This document shows, one piece after another, positions 1 to 6,568 of a stretch of 6,571 bases of DNA; positions within the stretch are counted from its first letter, which is position 1, and each line of letters begins with the position of its first letter. The notes beneath the pieces were generated by a model. That model saw nothing but the letters and a program-made list of their open reading frames with translations, ran no database searches and was not told where the DNA came from. A program made the translations under genes and the position numbers. The stretch covers positions 1 through 6,571 of the forward strand of contig CAZJBB010000189.1 of assembly GCA_964543995.1 (NCBI GenBank), written 5' to 3'. The DNA comes from CAIXTV01 sp964543995 (GTDB taxonomy: Bacteria; Bacteroidota; Bacteroidia; Bacteroidales; CAIXTV01).

Positions 1-1286
1 ATAGTTTGTCTTTGGATTGGAGTCTTCAGAACTTCATTTACTTTTTCAACTGAGCTATGCTTATTGAAATTGGGTTGGGTACTCGATAATTTTGTTTCTT
101 CCGTAAATAGTTTTTCCCAGTTTTGCTTTTGATGCGCAGTGTTTTTATCAAATCCCTGAAATTTCTTAGTAGTTTCAGAGTGGAAAGGATTATAATCCGG
201 ATTTACTTTAATATTTGGCTCTTTAATTGGCGTTCTTTCAGGATGTAAATCGAATTGTATCGAAGCTTCCGATTCAAAGTCAATCGTTGGAATTAACAGA
301 TGCTTCCCTAGGGATTGCTTTATGGTAGAACGCAGTATGGCATACAAGGTTTTTTCATCCTGAAACTTAATTTCAGTTTTTGTAGGATGAATATTGATGT
401 CGATTTGCTTTGGATCTACCTGAAAAAAGACGAAATATATGGGATTGCTTCCGGTTGGGATGAAATCAATATAAGCGGCATTCAAAGAGTGATTCAAGTA
501 TGGATGTCGAATAAATCGATTGTTTACAAAAAAGTAATTCTCGCATTTGCCCTTTTTTACGAATTCCGGTTTGCCAATAAATCCCTGAATGTTAATGAGT
601 TGAGTCTCTTGTTCCACAGGAATGATCCTTTCATTAAATGCAGATCCAAACAGTGCAACAATTCTTTGCTTTAAATTTCCCTTTTCAAGTTTAAAAACCA
701 TTTTATCATTATGAATCATTTCAAACTTTTTATCGGCATGGGCTAAGGCAATGCGCTGAAATTCTTCAATAATATGATAAGTTTCGGTGGATTCTGATTT
801 TAAGAAATTCCGACGTGCCGGAACATTATAAAACAGGTTTTTAACTGAAATAGAGGTGCCATTATTGCAAGTACAAACTTCTTGTTTTTTAACTTCGGAA
901 CCTTCAATGAGGATCAAGGTTCCCAATTCTTGATCATGAAGTTTGGTTTTGAGTTCTACCTGAGCAATGGCAGCAATAGAAGCAAGGGCTTCACCACGGA
1001 ATCCCATAGTACGTATAGAAAAAAGGTCTGCCGCTTGACGGATTTTAGAAGTCGCATGTCTTTCAAAACTGAGACGGGCATCGGTGGCTGACATTCCACA
1101 GCCATTGTCCATCACTTGAATTAAGGTTCTTCCGGCATCTTTGATGATTAATTTAATTTCAGTGCCACCGGCATCGATGGCATTTTCCATCAGTTCTTTT
1201 ACTGCAGACGCTGGCCTTTGTACCACTTCTCCTGCAGCAATTTGGTTGGCAACGGAATCGGGAAGTAATTTGATAATATCAGACAT
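1..1286 (-). CDS. mutL: DNA mismatch repair protein MutL, N-terminal part (3' end outside window)
   Basis: MutL is the dimeric ATPase that links mismatch recognition by MutS to strand removal. My reading of the minus strand from the ATG at 1286 stays open to the left edge, giving 428 complete codons. GHKL ATPase motifs are all present: QIAAGEVVQRPASAVKELMEN (roughly residues 15-35, with the predicted catalytic Glu31 and Mg-binding Asn35), DNGCGM (60-65), HATSKI (77-82), FRGEALASI (96-104), a GTSISVKNLFYNVPARR segment, and INIHPTK around 298-303, whose lysine matches the ATP-contacting lysine of E. coli MutL. Residues after about 335 are a polar, low-conservation linker, as expected. The C-terminal dimerisation domain, and any endonuclease motif, lies outside the window. 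A terminator (1381-1413) separates it from the upstream gene, and a TAnnTTTG box 22 bases upstream suggests its own promoter. No frameshift seen. Identification is secure; completeness cannot be judged. Confidence 0.97.
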   Translation of the reverse strand, partial: MSDIIKLLPDSVANQIAAGEVVQRPASAVKELMENAIDAGGTEIKLIIKDAGRTLIQVMDNGCGMSATDARLSFERHATSKIRQAADLFSIRTMGFRGEALASIAAIAQVELKTKLHDQELGTLILIEGSEVKKQEVCTCNNGTSISVKNLFYNVPARRNFLKSESTETYHIIEEFQRIALAHADKKFEMIHNDKMVFKLEKGNLKQRIVALFGSAFNERIIPVEQETQLINIQGFIGKPEFVKKGKCENYFFVNNRFIRHPYLNHSLNAAYIDFIPTGSNPIYFVFFQVDPKQIDINIHPTKTEIKFQDEKTLYAILRSTIKQSLGKHLLIPTIDFESEASIQFDLHPERTPIKEPNIKVNPDYNPFHSETTKKFQGFDKNTAHQKQNWEKLFTEETKLSSTQPNFNKHSSVEKVNEVLKTPIQRQT

Positions 1287-1307
1287 AAACGAAATTAAAA
1301 TTCTTTA

Positions 1308-1315
1308 CAAAGTTA
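1308..1315 (-). promoter_or_regulatory. Putative mutL promoter, -7 element
   Basis: The minus strand reads TAACTTTG here, a perfect match to the Bacteroidota -7 consensus TAnnTTTG, ending 21 bases before the mutL ATG. The upstream -33 element is weak: the nearest TTG (1331-1333) is only 15 bases away, shorter than the usual 17-23. The position downstream of a terminator supports a separate mutL promoter. Confidence 0.45.
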
Positions 1316-1380
1316 TGTATTTGCATGAAACAATTCAGTTTGGGAAAAAGTTTTTACGAATGCCAATCATGATTAAATAC

Positions 1381-1413
1381 AAAAAAAAGGTTACCCTGAA
1401 TGGATAACCTTTT
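1381..1413 (-). terminator. Rho-independent terminator of the DUF6580 gene
   Basis: On the minus strand a hairpin with arms 1413-1402 and 1396-1385 (AAAAGGTTATCC against GGGTAACCTTTT, one A-C mismatch) encloses a 5-base loop ATTCA. It is followed by four more T residues (1384-1381), giving an eight-T run in total. It lies 17 bases after the stop codon of the 1431-1952 gene and before mutL. The A-rich other side means it might also stop transcription in the opposite direction. Confidence 0.88.
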
Positions 1414-1430
1414 AAATACGTTTTCTGATG

Positions 1431-1952
1431 TTAAGCCAGTATTTTTACTTTGGTTTTCACCAAGGAATAGGCACCAAAAAGGATGCTAACATAAAACATA
1501 TTTCCTAAGAGTTCCCATTTAAAGAATGGAATTGCAAACCAATAGCTTTCCATTAATCCGCTAAAATTCATAGGATATCCCACCATACCTGTAGCCCAAA
1601 CTGCAAAATTTGTAACCACATAAAATACTAAGGAAGAAACGAGGGTTGTAGAGAAAATGCTTAAAGCACTCATGTTTTTTCTCATTCTGATTCCCAGAAA
1701 TACAGTGAAAATCATACATGCATAAACAGCAATCATGGTGCTATGCATACCAAGAATTAAATCACTAATTAATAAAGTAACCATAGGCACAATAAAAGCC
1801 AATGATTTGCGTGGAATCAATGCTCCGGCAAACAAAGCAATAGCTGCAACGGGAGTAAAGTTGGGTAAGTGTGGTAAAAGCCTAGATATAACAGCAAGTA
1901 TGATGAAAGAAACTACAAAAATAAATTGGAAATTTAAAAGCTTTGTTTTCAT
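1431..1952 (-). CDS. DUF6580-type small integral membrane protein (putative transporter component)
   Basis: A 173-residue hydrophobic protein of unknown substrate. Visible membrane segments are at about residues 8-26, 33-47, 51-69, 73-89, 98-121 and 145-164, with short basic loops (RKS at 48-50, RMRKN at 89-93) and a basic C-terminus. The conserved-looking stretch RLLPHLPNFTPVAAIALFAG (24-43) followed by ISDLILGMH (62-70) is what I associate with the DUF6580 family, annotated as putative transport proteins and resembling substrate-binding (S) components of ECF vitamin transporters; that link is recollection, not shown here. The start at 1952 (MKTKLLNF) is preferred over an in-frame ATG at 1994, because the predicted -7 promoter box lies between the two, so the longer start would not be on the transcript. 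It is monocistronic: terminators lie on both sides. No ATPase or T-component partner is nearby, so the transport role is only inferred. Confidence 0.8.
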   Translation of the reverse strand: MKTKLLNFQFIFVVSFIILAVISRLLPHLPNFTPVAAIALFAGALIPRKSLAFIVPMVTLLISDLILGMHSTMIAVYACMIFTVFLGIRMRKNMSALSIFSTTLVSSLVFYVVTNFAVWATGMVGYPMNFSGLMESYWFAIPFFKWELLGNMFYVSILFGAYSLVKTKVKILA

Positions 1953-1974
1953 GTTTTGAATATTAATTAGAGTG

Positions 1975-2004
1975 CAAAAATAATAAAAATGCAAATGTCA
2001 ACAA
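1975..2004 (-). promoter_or_regulatory. Promoter of the DUF6580 gene (Bacteroidota type)
   Basis: The minus strand carries TTG (2004-2002), a 19-base spacer, then TATTTTTG (1982-1975), matching the Bacteroidota pattern TTG-N(17-23)-TAnnTTTG. The predicted transcript starts close to position 1970, giving a short leader before the ATG at 1952 and excluding the ATG at 1994. Confidence 0.6.
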
Positions 2005-2062
2005 CAAGAATTTTAAATATTGATAAGTCTTTAAAATTGATATACTTGGATTAAATAAAACA

Positions 2063-2090
2063 AAAAACCATCCGATTAAGGATGGTTTTT
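2063..2090 (-). terminator. Rho-independent terminator of the DUF1573 gene
   Basis: A perfect 11-bp inverted repeat, AAAAACCATCC (2063-2073) against GGATGGTTTTT (2080-2090), has a 6-base loop. On the minus strand it lies 18 bases past the stop of the DUF1573 gene, and the run of T continues beyond the stem (TTGTTTTATTTAA). Both flanks are A/T runs, so it could act in both directions, but only the minus strand has a gene ending here. Confidence 0.92.
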
Positions 2091-2108
2091 AATGGATTAT
2101 TTTTGAAT

Positions 2109-3209
2109 TTACTTTTTATCTTCGGTCAAAACTTCACCTTCTATATTGAGGATAATATTGTAATTCACAGGGTCATTGCTTATTACGGTAACATTTTTAT
2201 GTTGAGCTCCCGTGCGACCTGCTGAATTAAAAGTGATATTAATGTTACTGCTTTCGCCTTGCTTTAAAGTGGTTTTTTCAGGAGAACTGGCGGTGCAACC
2301 ACAACTTGCTTTAGTTTTACGAATGATTAAATCCGATTTTCCTGTATTGGTAAATTTAAAGCTGTAATTCACTAATTCACCGCTTTTTACTTTCCCGAAA
2401 TTATAATTCACCGTGTCAAATTTAATCACGGGTGCCATTTCTTTTTGTTCCTTAGTTAAGGTCGAAAAATCATCGTAAATTTCTGCACTTACATTCACCC
2501 TTTTATCCGGTTCTACTGAATCGTTTGTTGATAATATAAAGGTATCATACAAAAATCCAAAATCCTTTTTTAACTCAGAGTTGTAAGTAATTAATATAAT
2601 TCCTTCTTTTTCAGGAGCTAATACGGGGGATGATAATTTTGCTGTTAAATGAGGAGGTAAGCCTTTTAGCTCCATCGTCATGGCTTTTTTAGAGAAGTTG
2701 TACATTTTCAAGGTATCCGTTTTTACCTGACTGGGAGTCATTTTCCCCATACCCACGTGTGAATTTACGAAACCCAAATCTCCTGATTTCTGTTGATAGA
2801 TATCTGAAGGTAATTTCGGTTTCGGAATCACTTCACCTTTAATGATGAGTACCAAAGATGCATTATCGGGATCGTTGGTGGTAACATTAATCGATTTGTT
2901 AAAAACTCCCGGACGGCCTAATGGATTGTAAGTGGCTGTGATATAACCCGATTTTCCCGGAAGTACAGCTTCTTTTGTCCATTCTGAGGTAGTGCATCCA
3001 CAACTGGGTTGAACCGTTTTTAAAAGTAAAGTGTCGTTTCCTTTGTTTTTAAAAATGTACTTATAAGTAACGGTCCCTTTTTCTTCATTGATTTTTCCAT
3101 AATCATGAACATTTGATTCAAAGAATATTGAGGGTTTTTTGGGTGCTTGTGCATTTGAAATCGAAAATAGCATTATACAAGCGGATAATAAAAGCAAGGT
3201 TTTTTTCAT
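2109..3209 (-). CDS. Secreted protein with two DUF1573 (Ig-like) domains
   Basis: A 366-residue exported protein of unknown function. Residues 1-20 form a typical signal peptide (MKKTLLLLSACIMLFSISNA, probably cut near Ala20 or Ala22; no lipobox cysteine after it). Two copies of the DUF1573 beta-sandwich follow: residues about 27-127 and 260-361. Each opens with F-x-YGK/FGK, contains KNKG/TNTG, then the signature SCGCT (69-73 and 302-306), a G-R-x-G turn, and TNDP/SNDP near the end. The middle part (about 135-250) lacks the cysteine pair but keeps a STNDS motif, so it is probably a third, diverged Ig-like domain of the HYDIN/ASH type. DUF1573 proteins are common in Bacteroidota and are thought to act in the periplasm or at the cell surface; no enzymatic residues are evident. 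The gene starts 59 bases after the Mur ligase stop and ends at a strong terminator, so it may be co-transcribed with the ligase or have a weak promoter of its own (an imperfect -7 box GAAATTTG at 3246-3239). Confidence 0.9.
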   Translation of the reverse strand: MKKTLLLLSACIMLFSISNAQAPKKPSIFFESNVHDYGKINEEKGTVTYKYIFKNKGNDTLLLKTVQPSCGCTTSEWTKEAVLPGKSGYITATYNPLGRPGVFNKSINVTTNDPDNASLVLIIKGEVIPKPKLPSDIYQQKSGDLGFVNSHVGMGKMTPSQVKTDTLKMYNFSKKAMTMELKGLPPHLTAKLSSPVLAPEKEGIILITYNSELKKDFGFLYDTFILSTNDSVEPDKRVNVSAEIYDDFSTLTKEQKEMAPVIKFDTVNYNFGKVKSGELVNYSFKFTNTGKSDLIIRKTKASCGCTASSPEKTTLKQGESSNINITFNSAGRTGAQHKNVTVISNDPVNYNIILNIEGEVLTEDKK

Positions 3210-3251
3210 GGATGGTTTTTTAAATTTATTTCAAGACGCAAATTTCATAAA

Positions 3252-3267
3252 AGTAGTGACTGCTACT
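3252..3267 (-). terminator. Weak hairpin after the Mur ligase gene, possible inefficient terminator
   Basis: On the minus strand AGTAG (3267-3263) and CTACT (3256-3252) can pair around a 6-base loop, followed by TTTTAT. The stem is only 5 bp, so it is far weaker than the two terminators downstream, and readthrough into the DUF1573 gene is likely. Confidence 0.25.
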
Positions 3268-3268
3268 G

Positions 3269-4645
3269 CTATGCTTTAACATTATTTAACAGTAAATAGC
3301 GGTTTTTAATGGTTTCAATATCCAATCCATCGAAATTACCGGAACTCATCAATAATACGTTTTGGAAGGGAGAAGCAGATTGTAAAATATACGCTAGCAT
3401 TTCCTGCTTATCGTCAAAAACGTGTAAGTTTTGATCACAAAAAGCGGCTTTTATTTGGTCTTTTTCCAGGTTTGGCAATCGTTTTAGACTTAAGGTATGG
3501 GGATTAAAATATACAATAGCGATCTCACAATTTTTCAGACAAGAATGATATTGGGTTAAAAAAGCGGCATTCAAACTACTGTAGGTGTGTAATTCGAAAC
3601 ATGCCAACAGCTTTCTGTCAGGGAATTGTTCTTTAACTGCTTGTGCGGAAGCAGATAACTTTGATGGGGCATGAGCAAAGTCTCTAAAAATGCTATTCTG
3701 AGCATTTTCGAAAATCTTCTCGAGTCTTTTTGAAGCCCCGGAAAAATTTTGAATGGCTTGGTAGAACTGCAACTTGCTGATTCCCATGGTTTCACAAACC
3801 AAGGCCGCGCCGTTCATGTTCAATAGATTATGTTTTCCAAATATTTGAAGACTATAGGAATGGTTTTCAAATGAGATGGTTGTAACTCCATTTTGCACTG
3901 AATATTCAGGCACCGAATATGGAATTTTCAGAAACATGCCTTCAGCTGTATTGGCAACATCCTGAACGTTTTCATCTAAACTATTGTAAATAAGAACGCC
4001 ATCTTCAGGAAGTAATTCGGCGAATATTTTAAACTGCTCTTTATAATTCTCAAATGTAGGAAACACATTGATGTGGTCCCAGGCAATCCCGCTGATAAGG
4101 GCCACGTGTGGCTGGTATAAATGAAATTTGGGTCTTCTATCAATCGGAGAAGTCAAGTATTCATCGCCTTCCAATATGATATATGGGGCATCTTCAGTCA
4201 ATTTCACCATGACGTCAAACCCCTCAAGTTGAGCACCCACCATATAATCGCAGGGAATATGATAATGCCCCAATACATGCAAAATCATAGAAGTAATGGT
4301 GGTTTTCCCATGACTGCCCCCAATCACAATTCGCTTTTTGTGTTTCGATTGCTCATAAAGAAATTCAGGGTAGGAGTACACTTTAATTCCTAATTCCATC
4401 GCTTTTTGTAATTCGGGATTATCGGCATGAGCATGCATTCCTAATATTACAGCATCCAAACTTGGGGTGATTTTTTCGGGAAACCAACCCAACTCATCAG
4501 GCAGTAGTCCAAGATTTTTAAGTCTGGAGCTCGAAGGTTCAAAAATTTCATCATCAGAACCCGTTACGGTATATCCTTTAAAATGCAATGCCATAGCCAG
4601 ATTATGCATGGCACTTCCTCCAATGGCTATAAAATGTACTTTCAT
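3269..4645 (-). CDS. mpl: Mpl/MurC-like Mur ligase (UDP-N-acetylmuramate:peptide ligase)
   Basis: A 458-residue cytoplasmic Mur ligase, the length of E. coli Mpl (about 457). Mpl joins recycled L-Ala-gamma-D-Glu-meso-DAP to UDP-MurNAc using ATP. The N-terminal UDP-sugar domain begins HFIAIGGSAMHNLAMALHFKG with a GSD motif at 29-31. The central ATPase has the P-loop GGSHGKTT (109-116, Lys114), LEGDEY (158-163, the carboxylate motif that matches the Mpl EADEY), WDHINVFPT (189-197) and FGKHNLLNMNGAA (269-281). The C-terminal domain carries DFAHAPSKL (322-330) where MurC and Mpl usually have DFAHHP, then FELHTYSSLN (350-359). That last stretch resembles MurC (F-x-P-H-x-Y) more than the Mpl motif LEPRSNT, so the substrate is uncertain: tripeptide recycling is the family default, alanine addition is possible. 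It has its own divergent promoter region and is followed by the DUF1573 gene. No start ambiguity: the glycine-rich motif begins at residue 8. Confidence 0.85.
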   Translation of the reverse strand: MKVHFIAIGGSAMHNLAMALHFKGYTVTGSDDEIFEPSSSRLKNLGLLPDELGWFPEKITPSLDAVILGMHAHADNPELQKAMELGIKVYSYPEFLYEQSKHKKRIVIGGSHGKTTITSMILHVLGHYHIPCDYMVGAQLEGFDVMVKLTEDAPYIILEGDEYLTSPIDRRPKFHLYQPHVALISGIAWDHINVFPTFENYKEQFKIFAELLPEDGVLIYNSLDENVQDVANTAEGMFLKIPYSVPEYSVQNGVTTISFENHSYSLQIFGKHNLLNMNGAALVCETMGISKLQFYQAIQNFSGASKRLEKIFENAQNSIFRDFAHAPSKLSASAQAVKEQFPDRKLLACFELHTYSSLNAAFLTQYHSCLKNCEIAIVYFNPHTLSLKRLPNLEKDQIKAAFCDQNLHVFDDKQEMLAYILQSASPFQNVLLMSSGNFDGLDIETIKNRYLLLNNVKA

Positions 4646-4661
4646 AATTCAATGTATAATG

Positions 4662-4669
4662 CAAAAATA
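4662..4669 (-). promoter_or_regulatory. Putative promoter of the Mur ligase gene, -7 element
   Basis: The minus strand reads TATTTTTG, a perfect TAnnTTTG box, 16 bases before the ATG at 4645. No convincing TTG lies 17-23 bases further upstream, so the call rests on the -7 box and its place in the divergent intergenic region. Confidence 0.5.
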
Positions 4670-4682
4670 GAGATTATTCCTC

Positions 4683-4709
4683 TTGCATCGGATAGGTTTT
4701 GTAATTTTG
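4683..4709 (+). promoter_or_regulatory. Promoter of the MBL hydrolase-cysH pair
   Basis: TTG (4683-4685) is followed after 16 bases by TAATTTTG (4702-4709), a perfect Bacteroidota -7 element; the spacer is one base shorter than the usual minimum. The box ends 23 bases before the ATG at 4733. It lies back to back with the Mur ligase -7 box, the two being 32 bases apart. Confidence 0.55.
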
Positions 4710-4732
4710 CGGAAAATCTGAATATTAAACCC

Positions 4733-5572
4733 ATGAAATTATTTCCAGTAATCGCAGAGAAATTCAAATTAGACGGCGGGGCCAGTTTTGGAACCGTTCC
4801 AAAGACCATTTGGCAAAAACAAGTGAAAGTGGATGAGAACAATATGGTAGAAGTAATTAATCGCTGCTTGTTGATTGAAGATGAAAATCGGCTCATTCTC
4901 ATAGATACCGGTATGGGAAACAAGCAAAGCGAAAAGTATTTCAGTCATTTTTATATATTTGGAAATCATTCACTTGAAAGAGATATTTTAAATTTAGGAT
5001 ACAAACTTAGTGATGTAACCGATGTGGTGCTGACTCATTTACATTTTGATCATTGCGGGGGGACTTATAAATACAATGAAGAACAAAGCGAATTGATTCC
5101 CCTTTTTGAAAATGCCCAATATTGGTGTTCCCAATCCCAATGGAATAATTCCATGAATCCAAATCCAAGGGAAGGAAATGCTTACTTTAAAGAAAACTTT
5201 CTCCCCATGCAGCATAATGGCAAATTGAATATTATAAAGGAAAATTCTAAATTAACACCCAATATTGAACTGCGCCTATACAATGGACATACCTTCGGCC
5301 AAATGCTTCCCTTTGTTAAATACAAAGGCAGAACCCTCGTTTTTATGGCCGATTTTATTCCTTCGGTATTTCAGGTTCCTGTGGGTTACATTGCTGCATT
5401 TGATATTCAACCGGTAGTGAGCATGGAAGAAAAAGCCCTCTTTTTGGAAGAAGCTTGCGAAAAAGACTACATTTTGTTTTTTGAACACGATATTAATGTA
5501 GAGTGTTGTACCGTGAAAAGGACAGAAAAAGGAATCAAGCCCAGTGATATCTTTGCCTTAAATTCAATATAA
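4733..5572 (+). CDS. Metallo-beta-lactamase-fold hydrolase (lactonase-like subgroup)
   Basis: A 279-residue cytoplasmic hydrolase (no signal peptide) with a complete dinuclear metal site: HLHFDH at 102-107 (His102, His104, Asp106, His107), His186 in NGHTFGQM, Asp207 in MADF and His252 in FEHD. IDTGMG at 57-62 is the usual strand-turn before the site. The layout resembles the branch of the superfamily that includes N-acyl-homoserine lactonases and related hydrolases; the substrate cannot be read from the sequence. Start: the reading frame is open from 4583, but the earlier ATGs would make the gene overlap the Mur ligase on the other strand, and the -7 promoter box sits just before 4733, so MKLFPVIAEKF is chosen. 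Its stop is 2 bases before the cysH ATG, so the two are almost certainly one operon with coupled translation. This raises, but does not show, a role linked to sulfur metabolism. Confidence 0.9.
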   Translation: MKLFPVIAEKFKLDGGASFGTVPKTIWQKQVKVDENNMVEVINRCLLIEDENRLILIDTGMGNKQSEKYFSHFYIFGNHSLERDILNLGYKLSDVTDVVLTHLHFDHCGGTYKYNEEQSELIPLFENAQYWCSQSQWNNSMNPNPREGNAYFKENFLPMQHNGKLNIIKENSKLTPNIELRLYNGHTFGQMLPFVKYKGRTLVFMADFIPSVFQVPVGYIAAFDIQPVVSMEEKALFLEEACEKDYILFFEHDINVECCTVKRTEKGIKPSDIFALNSI

Positions 5573-5574
5573 AT

Positions 5575-6270
5575 ATGGAAACTATAAAAATATTAAACGA
5601 AAAATACAAGCAGTCAAATATTTCTGAATTGTTGACAGGGCTAGCAAATGAATTCTCCGGTAGAGTTGCTTTTTCGTCCAGTTTAGGCGTTGAAGATCAG
5701 GTGATAACCTATTTTGTAACAAAGGAACCATTACCCATTAGGATATTCACATTGGATACCGGTCGTATGTTTCCCGAAACTTATGAAGTTTTGGAGAAAA
5801 CGCAGCGGAAATATAAGCTCCCCATTCAAATTTTCTTTCCTGATTATCATAGGGTAGAAGCCATGGTTTCAGAAAAAGGAGTCAATCTTTTTTACGAAAG
5901 CATAGAAAATCGAAAATTATGTTGCCATTATCGGAAAATAGAGCCTCTTCAACGGGCCTTGCAGCACACTTCGGTTTGGATCACCGGTTTACGTGCAGAA
6001 CAATCAGCAAACAGATCCCAAATGGAACTTTTTGAGTGGGATGAAAATCATCGGCTTATTAAAGTAAATCCATTGATTCATTGGACTTTAGAAGAAGTTT
6101 GGAATTTTGTGAAAAAGAATAACATTCCATACAATTCCTTGCACGATCAATCTTTCCCAAGCATTGGATGCCAACCCTGTACTATCGCAGTGAAAGAAGG
6201 GGATGATTTTCGTTCCGGAAGATGGTGGTGGGAGCAAGGGAAAAAAGAGTGTGGATTGCATTCGAAGTAG
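5575..6270 (+). CDS. cysH: Assimilatory adenylyl-sulfate reductase, 4Fe-4S type (CysH family)
   Basis: CysH reduces activated sulfate to sulfite with thioredoxin as electron donor, in the cytoplasm. The 231-residue protein has the PP-loop nucleotide-binding motif SSSLGVEDQ (34-42), FTLDTGRMFPET (58-69), and an ITGLRAEQSANR segment (136-147) typical of the family. Cys116-Cys117 (KLCCHYRK) and Cys199-x-x-Cys202 (GCQPC) are the four ligands of the 4Fe-4S cluster that marks APS-reducing enzymes; PAPS-specific enzymes such as E. coli CysH lack them. The C-terminal ECGLH carries the catalytic Cys226, which attacks the sulfate and is released by thioredoxin. So the preferred substrate is predicted to be APS rather than PAPS. 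The length is normal, and all key residues are present. It lies 2 bases after the MBL hydrolase gene with no promoter of its own. The usual partners (cysD, cysN, sulfite reductase) are not in the window, though the region downstream is cut off. Confidence 0.96.
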   Translation: METIKILNEKYKQSNISELLTGLANEFSGRVAFSSSLGVEDQVITYFVTKEPLPIRIFTLDTGRMFPETYEVLEKTQRKYKLPIQIFFPDYHRVEAMVSEKGVNLFYESIENRKLCCHYRKIEPLQRALQHTSVWITGLRAEQSANRSQMELFEWDENHRLIKVNPLIHWTLEEVWNFVKKNNIPYNSLHDQSFPSIGCQPCTIAVKEGDDFRSGRWWWEQGKKECGLHSK

Positions 6271-6398
6271 AGAGGAAGTTCATTGTTTTTATTGCCCTTA
6301 GAAATTTCAGTTTTTCATAATAGAATTGGATGATGTTTTCTACTGAGATTTCAAAACAGATAAGTTTTTGTTTCCTGACTTCGTCAAAGATTCACCCT

Positions 6399-6420
6399 GA
6401 AAATTTCTGAAGAAATTTTC
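6399..6420. repeat. Perfect 9-bp inverted repeat with tetraloop
   Basis: GAAAATTTC (6399-6407) and GAAATTTTC (6412-6420) are exact reverse complements around the loop TGAA. The stem is AT-rich and not followed by T residues, so it is not a standard terminator. It could be a small hairpin element in the cysH 3' region. Confidence 0.6.
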
Positions 6421-6440
6421 CGCAAATAGCTTAGCGTTCA

Positions 6441-6505
6441 ATTTGACTTTTTGTGTTTAGAATTTTGTTTAATAATACTCTGCTATTGTAGAGGTAAAGT
6501 CAAAT
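6441..6505. repeat. Perfect 10-bp inverted repeat flanking 45 bases
   Basis: ATTTGACTTT (6441-6450) and AAAGTCAAAT (6496-6505) are exact reverse complements. The 45 enclosed bases (6451-6495) hold no gene and include a short CTCT/AGAG pairing at the right. Such spaced arms could be the ends of a tiny mobile element, but I see no target-site duplication next to them. Confidence 0.5.
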
Positions 6506-6529
6506 ATTAAGTTGCACTTGCTAAAATAT

Positions 6530-6568
6530 GTACTTTTTGCTTGACCAAAAAGTACTCAAAAAGTCAAG
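6530..6568. repeat. Palindromic element with possible pseudoknot pairing
   Basis: GTACTTTTTG (6530-6539) and CAAAAAGTAC (6546-6555) form a perfect 10-bp hairpin with the 6-base loop CTTGAC (6540-6545). The whole loop is in turn the exact reverse complement of GTCAAG at 6563-6568. CAAAAAGT also occurs twice directly (6546-6553 and 6557-6564). The element runs to the window edge and may continue. The structure suggests an interspersed palindromic repeat family; copies elsewhere in the genome cannot be seen from here. Confidence 0.6.

Noticed and set aside
315..1407. Plus-strand open frames at 315-674, 882-1091 and 1141-1407
   Set aside because: They lie antisense to mutL, whose minus-strand reading has all ATPase motifs; their translations show no recognisable domain.
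1735..1959. Plus-strand open frame of 74 codons
   Set aside because: Antisense to the DUF6580 gene, with no promoter or family resemblance.
3571..3795. Minus-strand 74-codon frame
   Set aside because: Same strand but another frame inside the Mur ligase gene, which is intact across the region.
4121..4670. Plus-strand frames at 4121-4393 and 4467-4670
   Set aside because: Antisense to the Mur ligase N-terminal half, which has conserved motifs throughout.
4583..4732. Extended N-terminus (50 residues) of the MBL hydrolase
   Set aside because: It would overlap the Mur ligase start on the other strand and would begin before the predicted promoter; the added residues look like antisense translation.
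4642..5488. Minus-strand frames at 4642-4923, 4769-4969 and 5276-5488
   Set aside because: They are antisense to the MBL hydrolase gene and show no domain features.
6399..6420. Hairpin as the cysH terminator
   Set aside because: The stem is nearly all A/T, has no following T run, and lies about 130 bases after the stop codon.
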